Notes: generated by a model not told the origin, from the sequence alone. Numbered from the stretch's first letter, positions 49,503-59,290 are shown. The stretch is 64,000 nucleotides of DNA from Pelomonas parva (GCF_043555835.1 NZ_JBIGHV010000011.1:1-64000), one strand, 5' to 3'. Program-made: numbers and translations.

Positions 49503-50197
49503 GGCAGCTCGACGATGAAACGGCCGCCGCCCAGGTCGCTACCCGAGCCGCCACCATTGGCCAGCCTGGTGCTGCCGGTGCGCTCGCCGCGGCGGTGCAG
49601 GCCGGCGGCCAGGCGTGAGAAGTACAGGCCCAGGCCGGTGCTGCCGGTGCGCGTGTCTATGCCTTGGCGCGACGGGAAGCCCTGTTCCAGCATGAAGGCC
49701 GGGAAGCCCTGGCCGTCGTCGGCCACCTCGATCTCCAGCCCGCGCTCGGTGACGTGCATGGACAGCCGCACCGTGTGGCTGGCGTAGCGCACGGCGTTGA
49801 ACAGCGACTGCATGACGACGCTGCCGATCAGGTCGTGGTCGAAGATCCAGTCCGCCATGTCCGCCTGGATGTCGCATTGCAGGTCCAGCCCCTTGAGCGC
49901 CACCAGCGGGCGCACGCGGCCCAGCAGTTCGTCGGCGAACTCGTCCAGCGCCACGGCGGCCGGCTCGAAGGGGTACATGCCTTCCTCGATCTTGAAGATG
50001 GCCATCAGCTGCACCAGGTTGCCGTTGACGCGCTGCGTCTCGTACAGCGCTTGGGCGGTGGACAGCGCGGCGGCGGAGGGCTGCCCGTCGTCCGTCTTGG
50101 CCAGCTGCTGCAACGCGTCCTCCAGATAGGCCGCAATGACGCTGACCGAGTTTTTCATGTCGTGGGCGGCGGCGGCCACGAAGGTGGAGATGTCCAT
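49499..50197 (-). CDS. Small cytosolic histidine kinase
   Basis: The 232-residue protein has the H box at H12 (AAHDMKNSV) and an ATPase domain with N box SLFNAVRYA, DDGQGFP and STGLGLYFS. There is no sensor domain, membrane helix or signal peptide; the phospho-histidine lies 12 residues from the start. It probably receives its signal through another protein. It is translationally coupled to the receiver-TPR gene, its likely partner. Confidence 0.9.
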   Translation of the reverse strand: MDISTFVAAAAHDMKNSVSVIAAYLEDALQQLAKTDDGQPSAAALSTAQALYETQRVNGNLVQLMAIFKIEEGMYPFEPAAVALDEFADELLGRVRPLVALKGLDLQCDIQADMADWIFDHDLIGSVVMQSLFNAVRYASHTVRLSMHVTERGLEIEVADDGQGFPAFMLEQGFPSRQGIDTRTGSTGLGLYFSRLAAGLHRRGERTGSTRLANGGGSGSDLGGGRFIVELP

Positions 50198-50295
50198 GGC
50201 TCGCGCCTTTGCTGCTTCGGCTGCTGGGCAGGAGGCGTGCCTGGCACAGGGCCAGCTCCTGGGCTGGCCAAAACTCTACATCGCCGCGCGACCTC

Positions 50296-52572
50296 TCAAC
50301 CGCACCTTCCGTCGGGAAAGCTGTGCAGCAACTCCGTCAGCGGCAGCGGCCGGCCCAGCAGATAGCCCTGGCCGAAGCCGCAGCCGATGGCCTTCAGCAC
50401 CTCCAGCTGGGCGGCGCTTTCTATGCCCTCGGCGATGACCTCCAGCTGCAGGTGCTGGCCCAGGCCGACGATGGTCTGGGCGATGGCGCGGTCGCGCTCG
50501 CCGCTGGGCAGGTCGCGCACGAAGCTGCGGTCGATCTTCAGCGAGCTGATGGGCAGGCTCTTCAGCATGGCCAGCGAGGAGTGGCCCATGCCGAAGTCGT
50601 CCAGCGAGATCTCAAAGCCGATCTCGCGCAGCTGGTGCATGACGCGCCGCACCTGCTCGGGCTGGCGCATCAGCATGCCCTCGGTCAGTTCCAGCACGAC
50701 CTGCGAGGCCGGCGCCGCCAGCCGGGCCGACATGGCACTCAGCATCTCCGGCAGGGCGCTGCTGGTGAACTCCGACGCCGCCATGTTGACGTGCACCTTC
50801 AGTCGCGCCAGCGGCCCGCCCTTGAGCGTGGCCAGGTCGTGCAGCGCGCGGCTCATGACCCAGCGGCCGATGTCGATGATGAGGTCGCTGCGCTCGGCAA
50901 TGGGGATGAAGATGTCGGGCGACACCATCTCGCCGCCAGGCTTGCGCCAGCGGATCAGCGCCTCCACGCCGTGCAGCAGGCCGCCCGGCGTGCCGATGTC
51001 GACGATGGGCTGGTAGACCAGGTGCAGCTGGTCGGTGCGCAGCGCCTCGCGCAGCTCCGCCTCCATGGCCAGGCGCTGGGCCAGCTTGGCGCGCTGCTGG
51101 GCCAGGGTGTCGGGGCTGGTGGTGGAGACGTTGCTGCCGTTGCGGCCGTTCTGCTTGACGCGGTACATGGCCGCGTCGGCGCTGCGCAGCAGCTCGGGCC
51201 CGGTCTGGCCGTTGTCGGGGAAACGGCTGACGCCCACGCTGGCCGAGACGGTCAGCGCCATGCCCTCGTACTCGACCGGCGTCGTTGCGGCCGTCAGCAC
51301 GGCATCCACCAGGCTGGCCAGCGCCTGCTCGTCGCCGTTGTCGGGCACCAGCACGGCGAACTCGTCGCCGCCCAGTCGCCCCACCCGCGCTGGCGGCGGC
51401 GCCAGCGTCTTGAGGCGGCGGGCGAACTCCTGCAGCACCGCGTTGCCGGCTTCATGGCCGAAGGCGTCGTTGATGGGCTTGAAGCGGTCCAGGTCGATGA
51501 ACATCAACGCGAAGCGCCGGCCCTCGCGGTGGCTCTGTACGCAGTGGCGGTTGAGCTGCGCATAGAAGTGGGCGCGGTTGTCCAGGTCGGTCATCTCGTC
51601 GATCTGGGCCAGGCGGTGGATGACCGCCTCGGTCTCCAGGCGCTGCGCTGTCTGGGCGATCAGCGCGCCGATGGTGGTCGACACCTTGGGCAGCTGCGCC
51701 TCGGGCTGGCGCGACAGGCTGCTGTAGAACTCCAGCACGCCGGGCCGGTGCTGCTCGCCGCTTTCCGACACATAGGTGACCGGGAACACATAGCCCGACC
51801 ACAGCCCGCACATCTGTGCGCTGCGGCGGCGCAGGAAGCGCGGGTCGGTGCTCATGTCCTCCACCCACTCGGCCTCGCCGGTGGACCAGACGCGGCCCAC
51901 CAGTCCCTCGCCGGGCGCCATCGTCAGCGCGGCGCTGACGACGCTGAACTGCTCCAGCTCGCGGTCCGGCGGGTGCCAGAAATGCCGGCAGTACAGGCTG
52001 CGCCCCGGTTCCTCGCCCGGCTCCATGCTCCAGTAGGCGCCCCACTCCCAGCCGAGGTTGCGGCAGATCAGCTGGATGACGTTGGTGATCGCATCCTCCA
52101 GCGTGTGCGTGCCGATCAGGTACTCCGTCAGCGCATAGCCCAGGCGCTCGCGCACGGCGGCCAGCGTCAGGCTGGTGATGTCCTGCAGCATGCCGTGGCG
52201 CCAGCGCGGCCGGGCCGGGTCCGGCGGCAGCGGCGTCACGCGCAGCCAGCGCATGCCGCGCGCCAGGCCCAGCACGCGCACGTCGAGCGGCTGCTGCGCC
52301 TGCAGCGTCGCACCCGTCCACAGCCGCGTCAGTTCTGGCAGGTCGTCTTCCAGCACATGGCCCAGGCACTCCTCCAGCGTCTTGGCGGGGCGGGCGGGCA
52401 TCTCCAGGTACTCCGCCGCCATGGGCGACAGCAGGCTGCGGCCGGTCTGCGGGTCATACCACCACTGGCCGAAGCCGGCGGCGCGTTCCAGTTCGCCGGT
52501 GGCCACGGCGGCATCCATCGCGATGGCTTCGTGAAGTCGCTGCGGCCCCAGCGGGAGGGAAATGGCCTGCAT
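50296..52572 (-). CDS. PAS/GAF-GGDEF-EAL protein
   Basis: From ATG 52572 (AAAGGG upstream; ATG 52596 is an alternative) the protein has 758 residues. A PAS-like region (about 15-110) is followed by a GAF-like domain (about 120-290), GGDEF (about 305-465) and EAL (about 490-745). The cyclase site is the canonical RLGGDEF near residue 400. The EAL site keeps GVEALIRW, VNMAASEF, ELTEG, DDFGMG, LKIDRSFV and AEGIE. Both activities are possible, so the direction must depend on the sensor part. It stands alone on the minus strand. Confidence 0.93.
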   Translation of the reverse strand: MQAISLPLGPQRLHEAIAMDAAVATGELERAAGFGQWWYDPQTGRSLLSPMAAEYLEMPARPAKTLEECLGHVLEDDLPELTRLWTGATLQAQQPLDVRVLGLARGMRWLRVTPLPPDPARPRWRHGMLQDITSLTLAAVRERLGYALTEYLIGTHTLEDAITNVIQLICRNLGWEWGAYWSMEPGEEPGRSLYCRHFWHPPDRELEQFSVVSAALTMAPGEGLVGRVWSTGEAEWVEDMSTDPRFLRRRSAQMCGLWSGYVFPVTYVSESGEQHRPGVLEFYSSLSRQPEAQLPKVSTTIGALIAQTAQRLETEAVIHRLAQIDEMTDLDNRAHFYAQLNRHCVQSHREGRRFALMFIDLDRFKPINDAFGHEAGNAVLQEFARRLKTLAPPPARVGRLGGDEFAVLVPDNGDEQALASLVDAVLTAATTPVEYEGMALTVSASVGVSRFPDNGQTGPELLRSADAAMYRVKQNGRNGSNVSTTSPDTLAQQRAKLAQRLAMEAELREALRTDQLHLVYQPIVDIGTPGGLLHGVEALIRWRKPGGEMVSPDIFIPIAERSDLIIDIGRWVMSRALHDLATLKGGPLARLKVHVNMAASEFTSSALPEMLSAMSARLAAPASQVVLELTEGMLMRQPEQVRRVMHQLREIGFEISLDDFGMGHSSLAMLKSLPISSLKIDRSFVRDLPSGERDRAIAQTIVGLGQHLQLEVIAEGIESAAQLEVLKAIGCGFGQGYLLGRPLPLTELLHSFPDGRCG

Positions 52573-52742
52573 GCGGGAGACCCTTTGACTTTTCATGTGC
52601 CGCGGTGGTGCGCAAGTCGCATGCCAGGGTTTGAGGGGGAGAGCGCTGGAAACACGCTGTGAGTCGGGGCGTGCGAGGCACCGCCGCACTTGACTGGTGC
52701 GGCGGATTCGGTGCGGCAAGCCCTACATCGGCGTCGCGGTTC

Positions 52743-55076
52743 TCAGGAGCCTTGGCGCCTGAACAGCAACGCGGCCTTGACGGGGATGCCGTTGACGCCG
52801 TCCATGTAGACGAGCGCGAGGTACTCGCCGTCCGGTCCTGTGAATGCGCCCATGACGCGATTCATCTCGACGAGGGTCTGGCCGCCGGATCTCACGTCCA
52901 GCGGGCCGATTCCCTGCGCGGCGCTGACATCCGTGCCGAAGGAGATGCCGGAGAAGCGGCCTGCCACTTGGATGCGCGCCGTCGCGCTGCCGACGTTGGG
53001 GCTGCCGATCGGATATTGGTCGAAGTAGACCGTCACGCTGGCCGAGTCGATCAAGCCGGGTGGGAGCTGTGCGGAGCCGCTGCCGCGTTCGGCCGTGACC
53101 GCCGTGGCGGCCACCAGCTGGTACTGGGCGGTGCCGACTCTGGGCGCGATGGTCGCGGGCCGAACGACAGCGTAGGGCTGTGAACGCTGCACCAGGTTGC
53201 CATCCACCGCATTGCCGCTGCTGACGGTGACGCGGCCAATGCTGGCGTGCTCGTTGCCGGCCAGGTCGAATGCGGGGCCGGAGAACCGCACGGCGGACAG
53301 CACCGACGTCAACTCGCCAGAGGCACCGAAGCTGACCTCGTCCCTGGGAACGCCCATGAACAGGCTTTCGTTGTTGTGGCTGAGGAAGACGAAATGGTTG
53401 CCTGCCGCGGGCTTGGGGTTGATGCCGGCGCCGGGAGCGCCTGTGGTGGCGCAGCCCTGTGCATCCGGCGCGGCGTCCGGCGCCGTGAACGCCAGCGCGG
53501 CGTAGAGGCCGCCAGTGGGCAGGCCGATGGACAGATGAGCGACCGCCTTGCGCGCACCGGCTCCAGCGGGCCGCACGGTCAGCTTGGCCGTCGTGCCGGC
53601 CGGGAACAGCGCCGAGACGGGGACGTTCAGGTAGACCTCGTTCTCCGCGTCGAGCTGCAGGCCGGCGAGTTCGGGGTGCTCCAGCGCACCCTGGGAGCGC
53701 AGGCGGACGACCTCGCCGCCTGAGGTCCTGATGCCCACATCGGCGCCGATCTGCACGTTGCCGAGGTACAGCGCGCTCAGCGCCGTGTCGGCCGTCAGTG
53801 TCAGGTCGGGCCCGACATCGTTCCAGTTCAGCGGCGTGAACGTCAGCTTGGTGCTGCCTGCCAGGCTCAGTCGGCGGCTGCCGCAGGCGGGGATCTGCGA
53901 GACGGGTTTCGCGGCGGCGTACATCCTGCCGCTGGTGGACAGGATGCTCGGGTTCTGCACGAACAGGCCTCCGCCTGACGGGAGCGTCACGATCTCGACC
54001 CCGCCGTTCCAGCGCCCGATGCCGATGTCGCCGTCAGCAAAGACCTCGGCCACGCTCGCCGTGTACAGCTCGTTGCGGCTCGTCTTCGCATCGCCCTCGC
54101 CATAGGACACCAGCGCACCGCGCTGGTTGAAGTGCGTGCGCCCCTGGCGCTGGCCGATCAGCCTGAACTGGTCGTCCGGCATGGGCGCCAGGCCCGCCCC
54201 TGAAGACACGCCCTTGGGCATGGCGTCAGCCACCGTGGCTGCCGTGGGCAGGATGTCCTTGCCGTACAGGATCAGTCCCTTGATGCGCAGTTTGTCGTCT
54301 GCGGTCAGGCTCGTCACGTCCACGTAGTCCACCGTGCCGCCCGCCATGGCCGGGCCCAGGCGGTCGTCCTCGGTGTCCACGAAGGTGAGCCGATGCAGCC
54401 CATCCAGCGCCGCCGACAGGTCGGTCGTGGCCGACGCCGCTTGCAGCCGGCGCCAGAAGCCGATGAACGCGCCGTTCACCAAGGCATGGGCGACGTCGTC
54501 GGCCTTGGGCGCGGTGGCGCCGGGTGGCTGCGTGAGGTCGATGCGAAGGAAGTCCGTCAGGCTGGCCACGCCGAGCTCACCTGCCAGCGTGAGGCCGACG
54601 GCGCGCACCTTGGCCGGCGACCAGTCCGGCGTCGTGGCCTTTTCCAGGCTGCGCACGTTGATCTCGGTGTAAGGCGTTGCATTTATGCGTCGCAGCGGGC
54701 CCGTCCAGACCTCCACCGCGCGCAGCTTCGTATCCAGCGTGGCGCCTGCCTTGCTGATCGGGTCTGTCCAGGTGCCGCCGGTGGCCGACACCATCACGAC
54801 CGTCTCCGCCGTGATCGATGCGGTGAAGGCGTACCCGCCGTCGGTACCGCTGCGCACCTCCTGCAACAGCGTCGTGCGTCCTTGGTTGTCCACGCTGAGC
54901 AACTGGACGGCGGCGCCGTTGACCGGGCCGGGCGCGATGTTGCCGGTGACGGTGGTTGTCGCGACGGGCGGGCTGGGCGTGCCGGGCGTCGAGTCACCAC
55001 CGCCTCCGCCACCGCCGCCGCAGGCACTCAGCAGAACCGCCAGCGCGATGCCGGCACATTGTTTGATCGATCGCAT
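52743..55076 (-). CDS. Large lipoprotein of unknown function
   Basis: The 777-residue protein has a lipoprotein signal with lipobox LLSAC (C19), followed by eight glycines and a short Pro/Thr-rich linker. The first 100 or so residues after it look like a carboxypeptidase-regulatory-like beta domain (GPVNGAAVQLLSVDNQG). The rest is beta-rich, with no catalytic motif I recognise. It is probably on the outer membrane. It is monocistronic. Confidence 0.85.
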   Translation of the reverse strand: MRSIKQCAGIALAVLLSACGGGGGGGGDSTPGTPSPPVATTTVTGNIAPGPVNGAAVQLLSVDNQGRTTLLQEVRSGTDGGYAFTASITAETVVMVSATGGTWTDPISKAGATLDTKLRAVEVWTGPLRRINATPYTEINVRSLEKATTPDWSPAKVRAVGLTLAGELGVASLTDFLRIDLTQPPGATAPKADDVAHALVNGAFIGFWRRLQAASATTDLSAALDGLHRLTFVDTEDDRLGPAMAGGTVDYVDVTSLTADDKLRIKGLILYGKDILPTAATVADAMPKGVSSGAGLAPMPDDQFRLIGQRQGRTHFNQRGALVSYGEGDAKTSRNELYTASVAEVFADGDIGIGRWNGGVEIVTLPSGGGLFVQNPSILSTSGRMYAAAKPVSQIPACGSRRLSLAGSTKLTFTPLNWNDVGPDLTLTADTALSALYLGNVQIGADVGIRTSGGEVVRLRSQGALEHPELAGLQLDAENEVYLNVPVSALFPAGTTAKLTVRPAGAGARKAVAHLSIGLPTGGLYAALAFTAPDAAPDAQGCATTGAPGAGINPKPAAGNHFVFLSHNNESLFMGVPRDEVSFGASGELTSVLSAVRFSGPAFDLAGNEHASIGRVTVSSGNAVDGNLVQRSQPYAVVRPATIAPRVGTAQYQLVAATAVTAERGSGSAQLPPGLIDSASVTVYFDQYPIGSPNVGSATARIQVAGRFSGISFGTDVSAAQGIGPLDVRSGGQTLVEMNRVMGAFTGPDGEYLALVYMDGVNGIPVKAALLFRRQGS

Positions 55077-55192
55077 TGTCTTTTCTCCCTGGCGTCGCAG
55101 TCGGGCCTGTTGGCTTGCCGCGCGGGAGCGAGTTTAAGGAAGGGGCATGCCGGGCGCGTTACGCTGCCGTGTCATCGAACCTGGAGCGCAGT

Positions 55193-55459
55193 GTGGGCAT
55201 CGTGGTGTATTGGCTGGAAGGCGAGGGCGAAGAGGCCGCGCCCGTCTGCCAGCTGTTCGACAGCAAAGAGCTGACGCAGGCCCTGGCCTGGGCCGAGGAC
55301 AGGCGCAGGCAGGGCCATCGCCATGTCAGCATCTCCACGGAGCTGGACGGCAGCATCGGCCGACCGGGTGTGTCGGCGGTGGAGGGCGGGCGCACGCCCG
55401 ACGGCGAGGCCTACGAGTGGTCCAAGGCCGGCCGGGCCGGCAAGGTGCGCAGGCGCTGA
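55193..55459 (+). CDS. Small conserved protein of unknown function
   Basis: From GTG 55193 (GGAG six bases upstream) the product has 88 residues: MGIVVYWLEGEGEEAAPVC, LTQALAWAEDRRRQGHRHVS, and a C-terminal TPDGEAYEWSKAGRAG. It has no signal or membrane segment. The frame is open upstream to 55076, but that part overlaps the promoter of the lipoprotein gene and looks non-coding. The family is not recognised; its compact, charged make-up suggests a cytosolic protein. Confidence 0.65.
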   Translation: MGIVVYWLEGEGEEAAPVCQLFDSKELTQALAWAEDRRRQGHRHVSISTELDGSIGRPGVSAVEGGRTPDGEAYEWSKAGRAGKVRRR

Positions 55460-55519
55460 AGCAGCGGTCTTCGGGCCGAGCGCCGGGCCGCTCCCGAACC
55501 GGCCCGCCGGGCGAGGGGC

Positions 55520-56248
55520 TTAAAACTTGTAGCCGAAGCCGACGGTCAGCAGGTTGTCGGTCTTCTTGGTGCCCGTCGGCACGCGGTCGCTGTAGCGGCT
55601 GGACAGGCCGGCGTTGAGCGTCCAGGCGCCGCTGATCGTCGTGGCCAGGCCGGCGTCGAAGGTGGCGCGGTCGCCGAGGTCACCGCCGCCGGGGTAGTAG
55701 ACGAGACGCTGCTTCAGCGTGGTGGTCTCGCTGAGCTTGTGGCTGGATTCCTCGCCGAGCAGCACCTGCACGCCGTTGGCGTTGCTGCCGTCGGTGAGCT
55801 TGCTGGCGGTGTAGCCGAGACCGCCGAACACGTCCCAGCTGTTGGCCTCGTTCTTCACCAGGTGGTAGCCCACACCGCCCGTCAGGTTGTAGCGGTCGCG
55901 CACGCCGCCGGCCTTGTTGGTCTCGCCTTCGGCGGCGCCGAATGAGAACAACTGCGGGCCGAGATTGAAGTCGTAGCGGCCGCCCACGCGCAGCAGGTCG
56001 GCCGTGGTGGCGTTGATGCCGTCGACCTTGTTGCGACCGTAGTTGGCGAGGCCGTAGAGGCTGATCTTGTCCCGCGCGGTCGCGAGACTGGCGTTCGCGT
56101 TGGCGGACAGCGTGCGGCTGCTGCTGTTGCCGCTGGCGAAGGCGCCAGCGACGCTGAGCCCGCCGTGCCATTGGCCGTCGGGTGTGTCCTGGGCCAGGGT
56201 GGCCTGTGCGGTCAGGGCGAGCGTGAGGGTGAGGGTCAGGCGTTGCAT
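55520..56248 (-). CDS. DUF481 outer-membrane beta-barrel protein
   Basis: The 242-residue protein has a signal peptide (cleavage near LAQ-DT, residue 20) and alternating beta strands. It carries the DUF481/YdiY-like pattern GNSSSRTLSANANASLATARDK and ends in an aromatic residue (GFGYKF), the usual signal for outer-membrane assembly. Its role is unknown. It is divergent from the helicase gene. Confidence 0.85.
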   Translation of the reverse strand: MQRLTLTLTLALTAQATLAQDTPDGQWHGGLSVAGAFASGNSSSRTLSANANASLATARDKISLYGLANYGRNKVDGINATTADLLRVGGRYDFNLGPQLFSFGAAEGETNKAGGVRDRYNLTGGVGYHLVKNEANSWDVFGGLGYTASKLTDGSNANGVQVLLGEESSHKLSETTTLKQRLVYYPGGGDLGDRATFDAGLATTISGAWTLNAGLSSRYSDRVPTGTKKTDNLLTVGFGYKF

Positions 56249-56348
56249 GGGAGCGGGTGCGGGGAAAAACCGAAGTATCGCCAGCGACAGGCCGTGGCCC
56301 TCGCCTGGCGCTGATGGGTGTGCCGGGGTGCTTACCTAGAATGCCGGC

Positions 56349-58712
56349 ATGAATTCCTTCCCTGTCGGCCCGGCGGTCGACGCTGCTCCCAGCCCCCTCC
56401 TGAAGAACCTCAACCCCGAGCAGCTTGCCGCCGTCACCGCCGCTGCGGAGCCCGCGCTGATCCTGGCCGGTGCCGGCTCGGGCAAGACGCGGGTGCTGAC
56501 CACCCGCATCGCCTGGCTGTTGAACACGGGCCAGGTCAGCCCCGGCGGCATCATGGCCGTGACCTTCACGAACAAGGCCGCCAAGGAAATGCTGACGCGG
56601 CTGTCCACGATGCTGCCGTTCAATGTGCGCGGCATGTGGATAGGCACCTTCCACGGCCTGTGCAACCGCTTCCTGCGCGCGCACTGGAAGCAGGCCAACC
56701 TGCCGCAGGCCTTCCAGATCCTGGATGCCAGCGACACGGTGTCGGCCATCAAGCGCGTCATCAAGGCGATGAAGCTGGATGAAGAGCGCTTTGTCCCGAA
56801 GCAGGTCGGCTGGTTCATCGCCGGCTGCAAGGAAGACGCCCAACGCCCCGGTGACGTGGAGGTGCGCGACGACCAGACCAAGACGCTGGTCGAGATCTAC
56901 GCCAACTACGAGGACCAGTGCCAGCGCGAAGGCGTCGTCGACTTTGCCGAGCTGATGCTGCGCAGCTACGAGCTGCTGCGCGACAACGCGGCCATCCGCG
57001 AGCACTACCAGCGGCGCTTCCGCCACCTGCTGGTGGACGAGTTCCAGGACACCAACAAGCTGCAGTACGCGTGGCTGAAGATGTTCGCCCCGCCCGGTGT
57101 GGACAACGGCCAGAGCCTGCTGGCCGTGGGCGACGACGACCAAAGCATCTACGCCTTCCGCGGTGCGCGCGTCGGCAACATGGCGGACTTCGAGCGCGAG
57201 TACCGCGTCAGAAAAGTCATCAAGCTGGAGCAGAACTACCGCAGCTTCGGCCACATCCTGGACGCCGCCAACGAACTGATCAGCCGCAACAGCCAGCGCC
57301 TGGGCAAGACGCTGCGCACCGACGCCGGCCTGGGCGACCCCATCCGCGTGCAGGAGGCGCCCAGCGACTTCGCCGAGGCGCAGTGGCTGATCGAGGAGAT
57401 CCAGGGCCTGGTGCGCGGCGGGTTGGACCGGCAGCAGATCGCCATCCTCTACCGCAGCAACGCGCAGTCGCGGGTCATCGAGTCGGCGCTGTTCAATTCG
57501 GGCATCCCGTATCGGGTCTATGGCGGCCTGCGCTTCTTCGAGCGCGCCGAGGTGAAGCATGCGCTGGCCTATCTGCGGCTGCTGGAGAACCCGAACGACG
57601 ACACCAGCTTCCTGCGCGTCGTCAACTTCCCGACCCGCGGCATCGGCGCCAAGACGCTGGAGAACCTGCAGGACGCGGCCAAGGCCTCGGGCCGCAGCCT
57701 GTACCAGAGCGTCAGCGCCATGAGCGGCAAGGGCGGCGCCAACCTGCTGGCCTTCACCAACCTCATCGACTCCACGCGCAACCTGACCCAGGGCATGACG
57801 CTGCGCGAGATCATCGAGCAGGTGCTGGAGACCTCGGGCCTGGCGGACTTCTACCGCACCGACAAGGACGGCGCCGAGCGGCTGGAGAACCTGGACGAAC
57901 TGGTCAACGCGGCGGAGGCCTTCGTCATGCAGGAGGGCTTCGGCAAGAACGCGGTGGGCCTGCCGGTGGACGAGGTGGCCGAGTCAGGCACACCCGGCGC
58001 CGTGCCGGACGCCGAGACCGGCGAGATCATGTCGCCGCTGGTGGCCTTCCTGACCCACGCCTCGCTGGAGGCCGGCGACAACCAGGCCCAGGCCGGCCAG
58101 GACGCGGTGCAGTTGATGACCGTGCATTCGGCAAAGGGCCTGGAGTTCGATGCCGTGTTCATCACGGGCCTGGAAGAAGGCCTGTTCCCGCACGAGAACG
58201 CGATGTCCGACCACAACGGGCTGGAGGAAGAACGTCGCCTGATGTACGTGGCCATCACGCGGGCGCGCCAGAAGCTCTCCTTGAGCTTCTGCCAGACGCG
58301 CATGCTGCACGGCCAGACGCGCTACAACGTCAAGAGCCGCTTCTTCGACGAGCTGCCGGAAGCCGCGCTGAAGTGGCTGACACCGCGCAACCAGGGCTTC
58401 GGCTCGGGCTTTGCGCGTGAGTACCAGCAGGCCTGGGACCGTGGCTCGGGCCTCAAGGGCATGGTGGGCGCGGGCCGCGTCGAGAAGGCTGCCTGGGTGG
58501 AGCCGCCGGTGCCGGCCAGCATGAAGCAGAAGGTGTCGAACGAACACGGCGGCCTGCGCGTGGGCAAGGGCGTGTTCCACACCAAGTTCGGCGAAGGCGT
58601 GCTGCTGACGCTGGAAGGCGTGGGCACGGATGCCCGGGCGCAGGTGAACTTCGGCCGGCATGGCACGAAGTGGCTGGCGCTGTCTGTGGCGAAGCTGACG
58701 CCGATTGATTGA
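56349..58712 (+). CDS. uvrD: UvrD/PcrA-type DNA helicase
   Basis: The 787-residue superfamily 1A helicase has motif I AGAGSGKT (40-47), motif II DEFQDT (231-236 region), motif III DDDQSIYAFRGA, motif IV QNYRS and motif VI YVAITRARQKL. The C-terminal Tudor-like module (TKFGEGVLLTLEGVG) that binds RNA polymerase is also present. It unwinds DNA in excision and mismatch repair. The stop codon abuts the stop of the convergent toxin gene with no gap. Confidence 0.93.
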   Translation: MNSFPVGPAVDAAPSPLLKNLNPEQLAAVTAAAEPALILAGAGSGKTRVLTTRIAWLLNTGQVSPGGIMAVTFTNKAAKEMLTRLSTMLPFNVRGMWIGTFHGLCNRFLRAHWKQANLPQAFQILDASDTVSAIKRVIKAMKLDEERFVPKQVGWFIAGCKEDAQRPGDVEVRDDQTKTLVEIYANYEDQCQREGVVDFAELMLRSYELLRDNAAIREHYQRRFRHLLVDEFQDTNKLQYAWLKMFAPPGVDNGQSLLAVGDDDQSIYAFRGARVGNMADFEREYRVRKVIKLEQNYRSFGHILDAANELISRNSQRLGKTLRTDAGLGDPIRVQEAPSDFAEAQWLIEEIQGLVRGGLDRQQIAILYRSNAQSRVIESALFNSGIPYRVYGGLRFFERAEVKHALAYLRLLENPNDDTSFLRVVNFPTRGIGAKTLENLQDAAKASGRSLYQSVSAMSGKGGANLLAFTNLIDSTRNLTQGMTLREIIEQVLETSGLADFYRTDKDGAERLENLDELVNAAEAFVMQEGFGKNAVGLPVDEVAESGTPGAVPDAETGEIMSPLVAFLTHASLEAGDNQAQAGQDAVQLMTVHSAKGLEFDAVFITGLEEGLFPHENAMSDHNGLEEERRLMYVAITRARQKLSLSFCQTRMLHGQTRYNVKSRFFDELPEAALKWLTPRNQGFGSGFAREYQQAWDRGSGLKGMVGAGRVEKAAWVEPPVPASMKQKVSNEHGGLRVGKGVFHTKFGEGVLLTLEGVGTDARAQVNFGRHGTKWLALSVAKLTPID

Positions 58713-59006
58713 TCAGATGCGGCCGGCGCCGTGCGATGGGTCGCGGTGCTGGTGTCGCACGACCAGAATGCGCAGGCCATTGCCTTTCATCGTGTAGATG
58801 ACCGAGTACGGGAAATCGTGCAGCGGATAGCTGCGCCGCCCGTCGTCGGTCGGAGTGCCGAGGTCGGGCTGGCGCTCAATCAGTCGGGCGATGCGCTCGA
58901 ACTCGTCGAGAAACCGCTCGGCGAGCCGCGCGCCGGCTTCGCGTCGATAAAAGCGGAACGCCGTCGCCAGCTCCGCTCGAGGGAGCCGATGAAGGGAGCG
59001 GTTCAC
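58713..59006 (-). CDS. ParE/RelE-type toxin
   Basis: The 97-residue protein has the ParE-like pattern LPRAELATAFRFYRREAG, FLDEFERIARLIERQPDLGTP and the end RSYPLHDFPYSVIYTMKGNGLRILVVRHQHRDP. Members inhibit gyrase (ParE) or cleave mRNA (RelE); the sequence favours ParE. Its start overlaps the antitoxin stop (ATGA), the usual antitoxin-first order. Confidence 0.88.
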   Translation of the reverse strand: MNRSLHRLPRAELATAFRFYRREAGARLAERFLDEFERIARLIERQPDLGTPTDDGRRSYPLHDFPYSVIYTMKGNGLRILVVRHQHRDPSHGAGRI

Positions 59007-59218
59007 CCGCGCTCGTTGCGCAACCCCGCCAGCGCGTCGTCAAGGGACTCGAACTCGGTGTCCGGGTCGGCGTCCCGCCTGGCGGCAACGGCATCCCAGG
59101 CGGCATCGCGCACGAGATCCGCATCCAGGCTGGCCACCACGCGGTCCAGCAGTTTTGCGCGCTGGGCCGGTGGCAGTTTCAGCACCTGGGCTTCCAAGGT
59201 TTCAAAGGTGGTGTCCAT
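59003..59218 (-). CDS. Antitoxin of the ParE-like pair (addiction module component type)
   Basis: The 71-residue protein reads FETLEAQVLKLPPAQRAKLLDRVVASLD, then a C-terminal acidic segment (DPDTEFESLDDALAGLRNERG). This is the TIGR02574-like antitoxin pattern, with an N-terminal dimerisation/DNA-binding part and a C-terminal toxin-wrapping tail. It precedes the toxin with a 4-bp overlap. Confidence 0.85.
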   Translation of the reverse strand: MDTTFETLEAQVLKLPPAQRAKLLDRVVASLDADLVRDAAWDAVAARRDADPDTEFESLDDALAGLRNERG

Positions 59219-59290
59219 GGCGACTCCGGCAATTGCGACTGCGGGTGCTAGCTTGCCATAAGCTGCGGCCACCCGATCCCGGAGTGCGCT

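Noticed and set aside
50209..52662. Open frame of 817 codons on the plus strand
   Set aside because: It is antisense to the GGDEF-EAL gene; the opposite strand carries all conserved motifs.
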